Shown here piece after piece: positions 1 to 6,668 of a stretch of 12,851 nucleotides of DNA; the stretch's first letter is position 1; every line of letters starts with the position of its first letter. The translations under genes were made by a program, and so were the position numbers. Below the pieces are notes generated by a model. That model saw only the letters and a list, made by a program, of their open reading frames with translations. It did no database searches and had not been told where the DNA came from. Location: the NCBI GenBank assembly GCA_030432815.1, contig JAUILB010000049.1, positions 1 through 12,851 on the forward strand, written 5' to 3'. The DNA comes from Alphaproteobacteria bacterium. GTDB taxonomy: Bacteria > Pseudomonadota > Alphaproteobacteria > Sphingomonadales > Emcibacteraceae.

Positions 1-1
1 C

Positions 2-157
2 CCCGTTATAGAAGAGGTCTGGAATTTATATGAATATACAATCAGCAAATTGAGCAGGGTTACTACCATGATTGAACGGGATGATCACATTCCCCCACTT
101 TCTGACCTGATAAAGGAAGTTGAAAAGGCAAGACAAATTGGGGAAAATAAATGCTAA
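2..157 (+). CDS. bufB: DUF692/MNIO-family maturase, C-terminal end only (BufB-like)
   Basis: Only the last 51 codons are present; the gene enters from the left edge in the frame beginning at base 2 and stops with TAA at 155-157. The visible tail contains the segment IERDDHIPPLSDLIKEVEKA, which matches the C-terminal strand and helix usual for DUF692 proteins (a conserved E-x-D-x-x-I-P sequence followed by an amphipathic helix). Members of this family are multinuclear non-heme iron oxidases of TIM-barrel fold; in bufferin operons they convert cysteines of a small exported precursor into copper-binding thiooxazole groups. The metal-binding residues lie upstream and cannot be checked here. The stop overlaps the start of the next gene by 7 bases, so the two are translationally coupled. 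Identification rests on the tail plus the DUF2063 neighbour; the exact subfamily and the symbol are inferred. Confidence 0.78.
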   Translation, partial: PVIEEVWNLYEYTISKLSRVTTMIERDDHIPPLSDLIKEVEKARQIGENKC

Positions 158-936
158 AGGATATTCAGGGAAAATTTAAGGATGCTGTCTTTTCAGGTAT
201 AAATGATCCGTTCCTGTCAGAAGTGCAAGAAGGTGGAAAAATAGGACCGGAGCAAAGACTGTCTATCTATGCTCATGCTTATAAAGCAAGACTGGTTGAT
301 GTGCTGGTTGATGATTTTCCTGTGCTTCATTCTCTGGTGGGGGATGATATGTTTGAAGAAATCTGCCTGGGGTATATTGATAACTATCCATCTGAGCATC
401 CTTCGCTTCGTTACTTCGGACAGCATATGGCGAGATATCTGAAAGATACTAAACCATATCGGGATATTATTCCGGCGATCGAAATGGCGGAATTTGAATG
501 GGCATTTAACGATGTTTTTGATGCGCCTGATTTAGCCCCTGTGACTGTAGATCAGGTCACTGCTATCCGTCCCGAAGCATGGACAACATTAAGAATAAAA
601 TTACAACCATCCTTTAAAATTCATTTGTTTAAGTGGAATACACAGGCAGTATGGTCAACGGTGACCGATGGTGCTGAAAAGCCAATGAGACCGCAAGAAT
701 ACCCAGTCTCTTCACACTGTATTCAATGGAAAAAGGACCTTGGATGCTTTTTTAGAACAATTGAAGACGATGAGGCATATGTCCTTAAAATTGCACGTGA
801 AGAAAAATCATTTCCGGAAATTTGTGAAATATTATTTGAACAATATGGCGAGCATGCGTCACATCGCGCGGCTGAATTATTCAGGGGATGGGTTATGGAA
901 GGTTTGGTTGCCGGGCTTGAACATGCTGAACTTTAG
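151..936 (+). CDS. bufC: DUF2063 domain protein, partner of the MNIO maturase (BufC-like)
   Basis: This 261-residue protein begins with ATG at 151 inside the end of the preceding gene, with a GGGGA Shine-Dalgarno at about 140-145. Residues about 5-98 match the DUF2063 domain: RLSIYAHAYKARL (36-48), then DDFPVLHSLVGDDMFE (54-69) and a Y-x-x-x-x-P-S-x-x-P-S-L-R-x-F-G segment (75-90). The C-terminal half is less conserved but ends in the usual short helix, H-R-A-A-E-L-F-R-G-W-V (about 240-250). There is no signal peptide or membrane segment, so it should be cytoplasmic. In known operons such proteins bind the DUF692 enzyme and help it recognise the precursor; that role is inferred here. The gene was historically annotated as putative DNA-binding, but nothing in this sequence shows DNA binding. 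Its last bases overlap the convergent scaffold gene by 4. Confidence 0.85.
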   Translation: MLKDIQGKFKDAVFSGINDPFLSEVQEGGKIGPEQRLSIYAHAYKARLVDVLVDDFPVLHSLVGDDMFEEICLGYIDNYPSEHPSLRYFGQHMARYLKDTKPYRDIIPAIEMAEFEWAFNDVFDAPDLAPVTVDQVTAIRPEAWTTLRIKLQPSFKIHLFKWNTQAVWSTVTDGAEKPMRPQEYPVSSHCIQWKKDLGCFFRTIEDDEAYVLKIAREEKSFPEICEILFEQYGEHASHRAAELFRGWVMEGLVAGLEHAEL

Positions 937-1370
937 CTTAGCTCATCAAGTGCCTGCTGCAATGCATCAAACGGCAGTGTAACGCAAGTTTTTCTGCTTT
1001 TATGCTCGCGGACAACATTGAATATATCAAGATCCTGCCATTTTTTTTCCGGCCAGTTATTTTGATCGGGGCCATCAAGTTGCGTAATCGCATCATTTAT
1101 TTTTTTACGGAGCGTTTCCAGCTTTTGTTTATCAAGCCCTTGAAAATGCTCACCTAATACGGATGCACTTGCCTGGCATAATGCACATGCCTTTGCTTCA
1201 TGCGAAAAATCAATAAGGGTGCCGTTCTCTATTTTTATATAAACTTTAATACGGTCTCCACACATGGGATTATGGACCATGACACTATGATCAGCATTTT
1301 TAAGAACGCCATGCCCCGTAGCATTAGCAGCGTGTTTTAAAATGGTTTTCTGGTACAGCTTATCAATCAT
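933..1370 (-). CDS. iron-sulfur cluster assembly scaffold protein (IscU/SufU/NifU N-terminal family)
   Basis: This 145-residue protein is close in length to SufU (about 150) and slightly longer than IscU (about 128). The three cluster ligands and the conserved aspartate are present: C37 and D39 in NPMCGD (34-39), C62 in the ACALCQAS motif (61-68), and C129 in the KTCVTLPFDAL segment (127-137). An additional cysteine, C65, lies in the second motif. The spacing between C62 and C129 is longer than in IscU and resembles SufU, with about 25 extra residues around a W-P-E-K-K-W segment. Family members assemble a nascent Fe-S cluster from cysteine desulfurase sulfur. No suf or isc genes are adjacent, so it is a solitary scaffold. 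The chosen ATG lacks a strong Shine-Dalgarno (upstream text on the minus strand reads TATGAC), but it gives the usual N-terminus. Function is sure at family level, not for the exact pathway. Confidence 0.9.
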   Translation of the reverse strand: MIDKLYQKTILKHAANATGHGVLKNADHSVMVHNPMCGDRIKVYIKIENGTLIDFSHEAKACALCQASASVLGEHFQGLDKQKLETLRKKINDAITQLDGPDQNNWPEKKWQDLDIFNVVREHKSRKTCVTLPFDALQQALDELS

Positions 1371-1644
1371 GTCATACGACTAATATATTCTATGCGTCCT
1401 GTCCAGCTTTGCGCGACGCTTAGTTATGTCTGCCCCCAGAAAACAGACTCCTGAAATGCGATTTTCATTGCAATTCTGACAGATAATGGTAAATTTCATC
1501 AAAATTTAGGGGTGCGAAAAGGGATAACAAAACATAACTGAACGCTATTAATTTTTCAGGTTCCATAGCCTATACAGACGTTCTAACGCTTTGAAGTTTC
1601 TAAATTTTTCACAATAACATTTTTTAATAAAAAGAGTTTTTTAA
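1371..1644. other. divergent intergenic region between the Fe-S scaffold gene and the permease gene
   Basis: These 274 bases must carry both divergent promoters. I see no convincing consensus promoter. On the plus strand TTGAAG (1591-1596) and TAACAT (1615-1620) are 18 bases apart and close to the permease start; on the minus strand a TAGAAT box (1392-1387) lies near the scaffold start without a good -35. A weak inverted repeat GTCTG / CAGAC (1428-1432 and 1444-1448) surrounds an 11-base loop. No small ORF with a convincing Shine-Dalgarno was found. Confidence 0.4.
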
Positions 1645-2988
1645 ATGGAAGAATTAATCTTTGACAACAAGATGTTGATTGCGGCGATAATACTAACCGT
1701 AACCTTCATTGGTATTTTTACCGAGCATGTCCATGGATTTCACCGTGCAAAATTTGCCATGGCTGGTGCCGGTGCAATTCTATTGGTCGGCAAAGAAATG
1801 GGGTTTTACAGCGTTGATGCTGCGTATGAAGCCGTTGACTGGAATGTGATTTTCCTACTTGGCTGTATGATGACCATTGTGGCCATTATGATTCCGACAG
1901 GTGGTTTCCAGAATATGGCGGTATCTCTAGCCCGTTATAGTAAGGGTAGGCTGTATTTGATGCTCGTGCTCATAGGAACTGCTGTTACCGTGCTTAGTTT
2001 GCTTCTGGATAACGTGACAACTGTGGTTATTTTTGGCCCGTTGATCATCATGATTGCCAGAACACTGAATGTTTCACCTGTGCCTTACTTGTTGGCAGCA
2101 GCACTTCTTTCAGATACTGGTGGTGTTGCAACACTTGTTGGTGACCCACCAAATCTTATGATTGGTTCAGCGGCGAATATTTCGTTTAACACATTCCTTG
2201 CCCACATGGGCCCTCCTGTGCTAGTGGCGTGGCTTGCTGTGTTGGTTGCACTTAAATATCTGTTTAAGGAAGAACTTGCACAAGAACCTAAGGACTGGCG
2301 TGATATAGAGCAAATTCCAATAAACAATAACCGTGTGTGGTTTTCGGCCCTTGGTATTCTTGGCCTTATGACTATTCTGTTTATGATTCACGGAACAATT
2401 CATTGGGAACCATGGGAAGTATCCGCATTCGGTCTGACACTTCTGTTCTTTATTAGTCGTAAAATTGAAGTGGATGAGACACTGGAAATGGTGGAAATGT
2501 CCTTGCTTCTGTTCTTCGTATCTCTCTTCATATTGATCGGTGGTGTAGAACACAGTCATTTCCTTGAGTATCTGGGAGTTCAAATTCTTCCGCTTGTAAG
2601 AGAAGACATTTTGTTTGCATCAATTGTGTTGATGTGGGTGGCGGCTGTTCTTTCAGCGGCTATCGATAACATCCCGTTCACCGCGGCAATGATTCCAATT
2701 ATTCTAGGTCTTGAAACCCAGGGCATTAACGTATCACCACTATGGTGGTCGTTGGCTATTGGTGTGGGAATGGGCGGTAACGGTACCCATATCGGTTCAA
2801 CCGCTAATGTGTATATCGTGACAATTTCCGAGCGACTAGCTCGCGAAACAGGAAACCCGAAAATGGCGATCACGCCTGGCCTATGGATGAGAAAAGGACT
2901 TCCTGTGATGTTCCTGACTTTGGTCCTGTCTAGTATCATGATGATTGCATTCTTTGATTGGTTTACTGCTCCCGTAAGCGGTGTCTGA
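1645..2988 (+). CDS. ArsB/NhaD-type ion transporter superfamily permease (SLC13/P-protein-like)
   Basis: This is an inner-membrane carrier of 447 residues with about 10-12 hydrophobic segments. It shows the internal inverted duplication of the ion transporter superfamily. The first half contains LDNVTTV (121-127) followed by DTGGVATLVGDPPNLMIG (157-174). The second half contains AAIDNIPFT (338-346) followed by GVGMGGNGTHIGSTANV (373-389). These paired D-N-x-x and G-rich/T-N or P-P-N hairpins form the substrate and ion site in relatives. The family includes Na+/H+ antiporters (NhaD), arsenite permeases and the P protein; the exact substrate cannot be read from sequence, and no ars genes are adjacent. 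A marine setting makes Na+/H+ exchange or anion uptake plausible, but that is inference. The ATG at 1645 is preceded by a modest AAAGAG Shine-Dalgarno (1630-1634). It stands alone and ends at a strong terminator. Confidence 0.88.
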   Translation: MEELIFDNKMLIAAIILTVTFIGIFTEHVHGFHRAKFAMAGAGAILLVGKEMGFYSVDAAYEAVDWNVIFLLGCMMTIVAIMIPTGGFQNMAVSLARYSKGRLYLMLVLIGTAVTVLSLLLDNVTTVVIFGPLIIMIARTLNVSPVPYLLAAALLSDTGGVATLVGDPPNLMIGSAANISFNTFLAHMGPPVLVAWLAVLVALKYLFKEELAQEPKDWRDIEQIPINNNRVWFSALGILGLMTILFMIHGTIHWEPWEVSAFGLTLLFFISRKIEVDETLEMVEMSLLLFFVSLFILIGGVEHSHFLEYLGVQILPLVREDILFASIVLMWVAAVLSAAIDNIPFTAAMIPIILGLETQGINVSPLWWSLAIGVGMGGNGTHIGSTANVYIVTISERLARETGNPKMAITPGLWMRKGLPVMFLTLVLSSIMMIAFFDWFTAPVSGV

Positions 2989-3011
2989 TTAAGGACAGAT
3001 AAAGATTTTAG

Positions 3012-3041
3012 AAATCCGGCCCCAGCGGCCGGATTTTTTTT
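3012..3041 (+). terminator. intrinsic terminator of the permease gene
   Basis: A perfect 10-base-pair, GC-rich stem (AAATCCGGCC at 3012-3021 pairing with GGCCGGATTT at 3027-3036) closes a 5-base loop CCAGC. It runs straight into a tract of eight T (3034-3041, partly overlapping the stem). It lies 24 bases after the stop codon at 2988 and is the clearest terminator in the window. It should isolate the permease from the symporter downstream. Confidence 0.93.
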
Positions 3042-3159
3042 GATTTATTAATATTTATTTTCATTTCTGTCATAAATTATCCGGCTTCAACTAAAAAAAA
3101 ACATTAAACCCTATACGGGCGTATGGATTCACGATAGTCTGATATTTGGAAAATAATAA

Positions 3160-3174
3160 TGTCATCAAATGACA
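3160..3174. promoter_or_regulatory. palindrome TGTCAT-CAA-ATGACA, possible operator of the symporter gene
   Basis: Perfect 6-base inverted repeat with a 3-base centre, 32 bases before the symporter start. The half-site TGTCAT recurs at 3068-3073 and a further ATGAC lies at 3185-3189 in the same 165-base intergenic region. Such symmetry so near a start codon is typical of a dimeric repressor or activator site. No regulator gene is adjacent and the protein that would bind is unknown. Confidence 0.4.
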
Positions 3175-3206
3175 AAATATAGAAATGACGAAAAAAGAGG
3201 GATTAC

Positions 3207-4871
3207 ATGTTAGAAGTAAATAATTTTTTGGTGTCCATAGATAGTTTTATTGGCAGTGCACCATGGTTTCCATTTTATCTGCTGGGTATAGGTTTGTTTT
3301 TTACCATTTATCTGAAAGCACCACAAATAAGATTTTTCAGGCATGCTTGGGGTGTTCTCTTTGGCAAAGATAAAGAGTTCGAAGAACATAAGGCCCAAGG
3401 GGAAACGTCTCACTTCCAGGCGATGTCAATGGCTCTTTCAGGTACAATTGGTACAGGAAATATAGGTGGTGTTGGTCTTGCTATTTATCTGGGAGGGCCG
3501 GCGGCTATTTTCTGGATGCTGATGACTGCATTTATGGGTATGACCACCAAATTCGTTGAAGTCTCACTTTCTCATAAATACAGAATTACAACAGAGGATG
3601 GAACTGTTGCCGGTGGACCGATGTTCGTTATGGACCGTGGTCTTGGCTGGAAGCCATTGGCGATGATTTTTGCTGCTGCGGCAGCGCTCAGTTCTTTCGG
3701 GTCGGGCAGTATGCCACAAGTGAATAATATCGCACAGGCAATGCGTGAAACATTTGGTTTTGAAGCCTGGATGACAGGCATTGTAGCGTCAGTACTTCTT
3801 GGGTTCGTTATTATCGGCGGTGTTAAAAGGATTGCAACTTTTGCGGCACGTGTAGTGCCAACGATGGCTGCATTGTATTTTATCGGAGCGCTTTGTGTAA
3901 TAATAACAAATATTGAGAATGTCGTACCCGCATTTGTGTCGATTTTTGCCGATGCCTTTAACGGTAGTGCGGCCGTGGGCGGATTTCTTGGTGCCACTTT
4001 TGCATTTGCCTTTAACCGTGGTGTAAACAGGGGACTTTTTTCAAACGAGGCCGGGCAGGGTTCTTCAGCCATTGCCCACGCTTCCGCGGTTACGGAAGAA
4101 CCTGTATCAGAAGGTATGGTATCCTTGCTTGAACCGTTCATTGATACAATCATGATTTGTACGCTCACCGGGCTTGTTATTCTATCATCAGGTGTTTGGA
4201 CGGAGAAGCACGAGAATACGTTTCAGGGTTCCGACTTCAGCATCATTGAAGGTAGTTATACAGATACCAATGAGGAAGACAGAACCGCTTTATTTGGTCA
4301 TTTCAATGCACTTGAAGGTTCCATGATCGAGGAATATTCAGGTGAAATTATGGTTTTGAACGGCAAGATTACCAATACAAATGTTACAATCATTAATGCA
4401 CGTTCCGTTGCTGAAGATGTGATATTTACGCTGGACGGACAACCAATAACGGGGCCACTGCAAATCAGAGATGGGGACCTTGTAGAAACCAATATTGTTG
4501 TTAGTGGTAAATCACTTATCCATTCGGCGGCACTTACCAGTGTAGCATTTACGAAAAGTTTTTTGGGTGATAGTGGGCAGTATATTGTCGCTATATCGCT
4601 TGCTCTGTTTGCGTTCTCTACGGCGGTTGCCTGGTCTTACTACGGGGACCGTGCCATAACCTATTTATTTGGGCAAAAAGGTGTGCTGCCGTATAGGATC
4701 GTTTATGTTATTGGCTTTTTTGTTGCTTCTATCGCTGACACAACTGTAATTTGGACATTTGCGGCTATTACGGTGGCATTCATGACGATACCAAACGTGA
4801 TTTGTATGTTTGTTATGCGTAAAGAAGTAAAAAGCATGGTAAATGAATACGCACAAAAAATAGGAAAATAA
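3207..4871 (+). CDS. AGCS-family Na+ (or H+)/alanine-glycine symporter with an inserted soluble domain
   Basis: The 554-residue inner-membrane carrier belongs to the alanine or glycine:cation symporter family. Hallmarks are ALSGTIGTGNIGGVGLAI (76-93), the GGPMFVMDRGLG segment (136-147), FNRGVNRGLFSNEAGQGSS (269-287) and the late helix FAFSTAVAWSYYGDRAITYLFG (468-489). Relatives have 11 helices of LeuT-like fold and take up alanine, glycine or similar amino acids with Na+ or H+. The usual length is about 450-480; the excess comes from about 105 residues (about 333-438) placed between the helix ending in S-S-G-V-W (327-331) and the one starting near HSAALTSVAF (439-448). In the known topology this loop faces the periplasm. 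The ATG at 3207 has an AGAGGG Shine-Dalgarno at about 3196-3201. The gene is monocistronic, between two terminators. Family is certain; the substrate is not proven. Confidence 0.93.
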   Translation: MLEVNNFLVSIDSFIGSAPWFPFYLLGIGLFFTIYLKAPQIRFFRHAWGVLFGKDKEFEEHKAQGETSHFQAMSMALSGTIGTGNIGGVGLAIYLGGPAAIFWMLMTAFMGMTTKFVEVSLSHKYRITTEDGTVAGGPMFVMDRGLGWKPLAMIFAAAAALSSFGSGSMPQVNNIAQAMRETFGFEAWMTGIVASVLLGFVIIGGVKRIATFAARVVPTMAALYFIGALCVIITNIENVVPAFVSIFADAFNGSAAVGGFLGATFAFAFNRGVNRGLFSNEAGQGSSAIAHASAVTEEPVSEGMVSLLEPFIDTIMICTLTGLVILSSGVWTEKHENTFQGSDFSIIEGSYTDTNEEDRTALFGHFNALEGSMIEEYSGEIMVLNGKITNTNVTIINARSVAEDVIFTLDGQPITGPLQIRDGDLVETNIVVSGKSLIHSAALTSVAFTKSFLGDSGQYIVAISLALFAFSTAVAWSYYGDRAITYLFGQKGVLPYRIVYVIGFFVASIADTTVIWTFAAITVAFMTIPNVICMFVMRKEVKSMVNEYAQKIGK

Positions 4872-4889
4872 ATTTCCTGAAATTATGAT

Positions 4890-4930
4890 ATTAAGGGCAG
4901 GTCTGAATTCTTGCCCTTAATGTTTATATT
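4890..4930 (+). terminator. probable terminator of the symporter gene
   Basis: ATTAAGGGCA (4890-4899) pairs perfectly with TGCCCTTAAT (4912-4921) around a 12-base loop. It starts 18 bases after the stop codon and is followed by GTTTATATT, a broken rather than continuous T tract. Stem quality is good and the T tract moderate, so it probably terminates, perhaps with read-through. Confidence 0.65.
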
Positions 4931-5233
4931 AGTCATCGTTTAAGCGTGTGCTAAATTTAACTATTTATTAATAAATTGACTTCTACTATTGTTGGGGTAA
5001 TAGTAATATCTTGATTTTAAGGTTGTTTTTTAATAAACTTTTATACGGAAACGGGTGTATTTAATCTGAATTCACTTGTTGACGATGAAATTGGGAATTA
5101 CTGCTGATATATTGGGCAAGCATTTACTTAAAATATTGCATAAAACCGATTGCAAAGAATCGGAGGACTGATTTAGAGTAAAGCTAAAGTATTGGTTTAG
5201 TATTTATTTATAAAGAATGGGAAGTTCGAGAAG
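4931..5233 (+). promoter_or_regulatory. long AT-rich leader and promoter region of the cold-shock gene
   Basis: Just over 300 bases separate the symporter terminator from the cold-shock start. A possible promoter is TTGACT (4976-4981) with TAATAG (4998-5003), 16 bases apart, which would give a 5' untranslated leader of roughly 220 bases. The leader contains a hairpin CCGATT / AATCGG (5146-5151 and 5158-5163), an orphan GGAGG (5162-5166) partly in its stem, and a second inverted repeat CTAAA / TTTAG (5184-5188 and 5196-5200). Long structured leaders acting as temperature sensors are known for cspA-type genes; whether this one folds that way is inferred. The real Shine-Dalgarno is probably GGGAAG (5219-5224). 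A 28-codon ORF is reported separately. Confidence 0.45.
5085..5171 (+). CDS. possible 28-codon upstream ORF in the cold-shock leader
   Basis: An ATG at 5085 opens 28 codons ending in TGA at 5169-5171; the peptide begins MKLGITADILG and contains one cysteine near its end. No good Shine-Dalgarno precedes it, and an ORF of this length can arise by chance in AT-rich DNA. Its interest is positional: its last codons cover the hairpin and the GGAGG of the leader, so translation through it would open that structure. No known family is recognised. It may well be non-coding. Confidence 0.2.
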   Translation: MKLGITADILGKHLLKILHKTDCKESED

Positions 5234-5845
5234 ATGAGTAGCAGCGCGATTAAAGGTTTGACTACTGACGATAATAAAGAATTAAAAAGTGGTTCTGCTA
5301 ATGTTTCTGAAGATAAAAATTCTGCTTCAGTTTCTGAGCATTTTGATGAAATTTCCGGTTCAATTAAATGGTTTGATGACGTTAAAGGCTATGGCTTTAT
5401 AGAAGCTGAAGACGAAGAAAACAGAAGTAAAGGGGATATTCTGGTACATTTTTCAATCTTGAAAGAACATGAAAGAGGATCTCTGCCGGAAGGAACCAAA
5501 GTTACCTGTCTTTCCGCAAACCGTCCAAAGGGGCGTCAGGCCGTAAAAATTCTTACCTATGATCTAAGTACCGCTGTAGAAAAATCAGAACCCGAACATA
5601 AATTTGTTGTTGATGATGAAAAATATTCTGATGAAGATTTTGTGGAAGTTGTCGTCAAGTGGTTTAATAAAGTACGGGGCTACGGATTTGTTAATCGTGG
5701 TGATGGCGGGCAGGATATATTTGTTCATATGGAAGTTCTTCGTCACTATGAAATGGATCAGCTTGTGCCCGGACAGGAACTATCAGTGGTGATTGAAGAC
5801 GGTGAACGTGGTCTGATGGTCAGCGCCATAAAAAAAGACGCCTAA
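5234..5845 (+). CDS. double cold-shock-domain protein (CspA family)
   Basis: This 203-residue cytoplasmic nucleic-acid-binding protein has two cold-shock domains. The first (about 41-110) has KWFDDVKGYGFIE (45-57, RNP1) and DILVHFSIL (68-76, RNP2). The second (about 137-201) has KWFNKVRGYGFVN (142-154) and DIFVHMEVL (161-169). The aromatic residues that stack on single-stranded RNA or DNA (W, F, Y-G-F, F-V-H) are kept in both. The first domain carries an acidic insert (E58-D69 region) and the linker of about 25 residues (111-136) is strongly acidic, as is the Ser/Asp/Glu-rich tail at the N-terminus (1-38). Tandem-domain proteins near 200 residues are usual in Alphaproteobacteria; relatives act as RNA chaperones in cold or stationary phase. 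The long leader suggests post-transcriptional control. No terminator follows, so the DUF192 gene may be co-transcribed. Confidence 0.94.
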   Translation: MSSSAIKGLTTDDNKELKSGSANVSEDKNSASVSEHFDEISGSIKWFDDVKGYGFIEAEDEENRSKGDILVHFSILKEHERGSLPEGTKVTCLSANRPKGRQAVKILTYDLSTAVEKSEPEHKFVVDDEKYSDEDFVEVVVKWFNKVRGYGFVNRGDGGQDIFVHMEVLRHYEMDQLVPGQELSVVIEDGERGLMVSAIKKDA

Positions 5846-5961
5846 CAAATTAGCAAAAATCCAATTATCCAAAAATAAGATGTAAATTTTCAGAATTTGC
5901 AAAAAATAGCCTTTATATTGCCTTTCTTTGATGTAAAAGTAACATAAGTTATAAGTCGTGA

Positions 5962-5967
5962 GAGAGG
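5962..5967 (+). promoter_or_regulatory. Shine-Dalgarno GAGAGG favouring the second ATG of the DUF192 gene
   Basis: GAGAGG at 5962-5967 sits only 1 base before the ATG at 5969 but 7 bases before the in-frame ATG at 5975. Normal spacing therefore favours 5975 as the true start, shortening the protein by two residues. Both starts keep the signal peptide. Confidence 0.6.
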
Positions 5968-5974
5968 AATGAAT

Positions 5975-6487
5975 ATGAATTTCAACGGTTTTGCGAATAG
6001 TATACGACCACATAATTTACGTATGTTTATGTGTTTTGTGTTCAGTATGATACTTTCGCTGGTTGTCGCTACTTCTATGTCATACGCACAGGCAACCTTT
6101 CCAAAAGACAAACTTTCCATAAAAACCTCTGAAACAATATATGATTTTGATATTGAATTGGCACTTGATGACAGTCATCGCCAATATGGGTTGATGTTCA
6201 GAACAGAATTGCCGGAAATGAATGGTATGCTATTCGTTTATGATCGCGAAAGAGATCTTGCCATGTGGATGAAAAACACCTTTATTCCACTTGATATTCT
6301 CTTCGCTGATAGGGACGGTATCATCATCAATATTGCGAAATCAACGCAGCCAAGGTCATTGGACAGAATTTCTTCAAAAGGCCGGGCAAAAGCCGTTCTG
6401 GAATTAAATGGTGGTCTTACGGATAAACTCGGTATTATGGTCGGTGATGTGATCAAACATGAGACTTTTGAAAATACTGAAAAATAG
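5975..6487 (+). CDS. exported DUF192 domain protein
   Basis: The protein is about 170 residues from the preferred ATG at 5975 (172 from the ATG at 5969). A hydrophobic signal segment, MFMCFVFSMILSLVVATS, is followed by a likely signal peptidase I site in S-Y-A-Q-A, so the mature part is periplasmic. The rest is a single DUF192 domain with its typical motifs: a L-x-x-x-x-x-x-R-x-x-G-L-M-F-R segment, then GMLFVYD, the M-W-M-K-N-T-F-I-P-L-D-I-L-F-A core, and late V-L-E-L-N-G-G with G-D-V. The domain is widespread and small, with a beta-rich fold; its biochemical role is unknown and I assign none. The order csp, DUF192, tRNA-Pro is one I recall from other Alphaproteobacteria. No separate promoter is obvious in the 120 bases before it, so expression together with the cold-shock gene is likely. 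Confidence 0.92.
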   Translation: MNFNGFANSIRPHNLRMFMCFVFSMILSLVVATSMSYAQATFPKDKLSIKTSETIYDFDIELALDDSHRQYGLMFRTELPEMNGMLFVYDRERDLAMWMKNTFIPLDILFADRDGIIINIAKSTQPRSLDRISSKGRAKAVLELNGGLTDKLGIMVGDVIKHETFENTEK

Positions 6488-6545
6488 CTACTTTTCCTAA
6501 AATAACTCTTGCGCGACATTCCGTGATCGCGTATTAACCCAACCA

Positions 6546-6565
6546 CAATTTGTTTTTACAAATTG
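6546..6565. repeat. inverted repeat CAATTTGT-TTTT-ACAAATTG before tRNA-Pro
   Basis: A perfect 8-base stem with a 4-base T loop, 58 bases after the DUF192 stop and 11 bases before the tRNA. It is AT-rich and not followed by a T tract, so it is a poor intrinsic terminator. It may aid termination, slow RNases or be a processing site upstream of the tRNA. Confidence 0.4.
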
Positions 6566-6576
6566 CCTTATTCGGT

Positions 6577-6653
6577 CGGGGAGTGGCGCAGCCTGGTAGC
6601 GCACCTGTTTTGGGTACAGGGGGTCGCAGGTTCAAATCCTGTCTCCCCGACCA
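6577..6653 (+). tRNA. tRNA-Pro, anticodon TGG
   Basis: The 77-base gene folds as a full cloverleaf. The acceptor stem CGGGGAG pairs with CTCCCCG, the D arm is GCGC...GCGC with the CCTGGTA loop, and the anticodon stem CCTGT (6604-6608) pairs with ACAGG around loop TTTGGGT. The anticodon TGG (6611-6613) reads CCA and, by wobble, other proline codons. The T arm is GCAGG-TTCAAAT-CCTGT, and the discriminator A at 6650 is followed by an encoded CCA (6651-6653). Five T follow at 6654-6658. It faces the convergent glycosyltransferase gene, whose stop lies 15 bases away. Confidence 0.98.
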
Positions 6654-6668
6654 TTTTTCAAGAAAATG

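Noticed and set aside
2085..2939. Several minus-strand open frames inside the permease gene
   Set aside because: They overlap conserved permease motifs and show no domain, signal or Shine-Dalgarno of their own; they are shadows.
1645..2988. Assigning the symbol nhaD or arsB to the permease
   Set aside because: Motifs show the superfamily only; there are no ars neighbours and substrate cannot be read from sequence.
3572..4168. Long open frame on the minus strand (198 codons) inside the symporter gene
   Set aside because: It lies wholly opposite conserved AGCS motifs, has a low-complexity Ala/Pro/Ile/Thr composition typical of an antisense shadow, and matches no family I know.
5783..6120. Minus-strand open frames across the csp-DUF192 gap
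   Set aside because: Short, AT-rich and overlapping the signal peptide region of the DUF192 gene; no recognisable protein features.
6546..6565. Inverted repeat considered as an intrinsic terminator for the DUF192 gene
   Set aside because: The stem is AT-rich and no T tract follows on either strand, so it is kept only as a repeat.
6577..6653. tRNA gene as an integration site of a mobile element
   Set aside because: No integrase, no direct repeat of the tRNA 3' end was noticed in the window, and the flanking genes are housekeeping-like.
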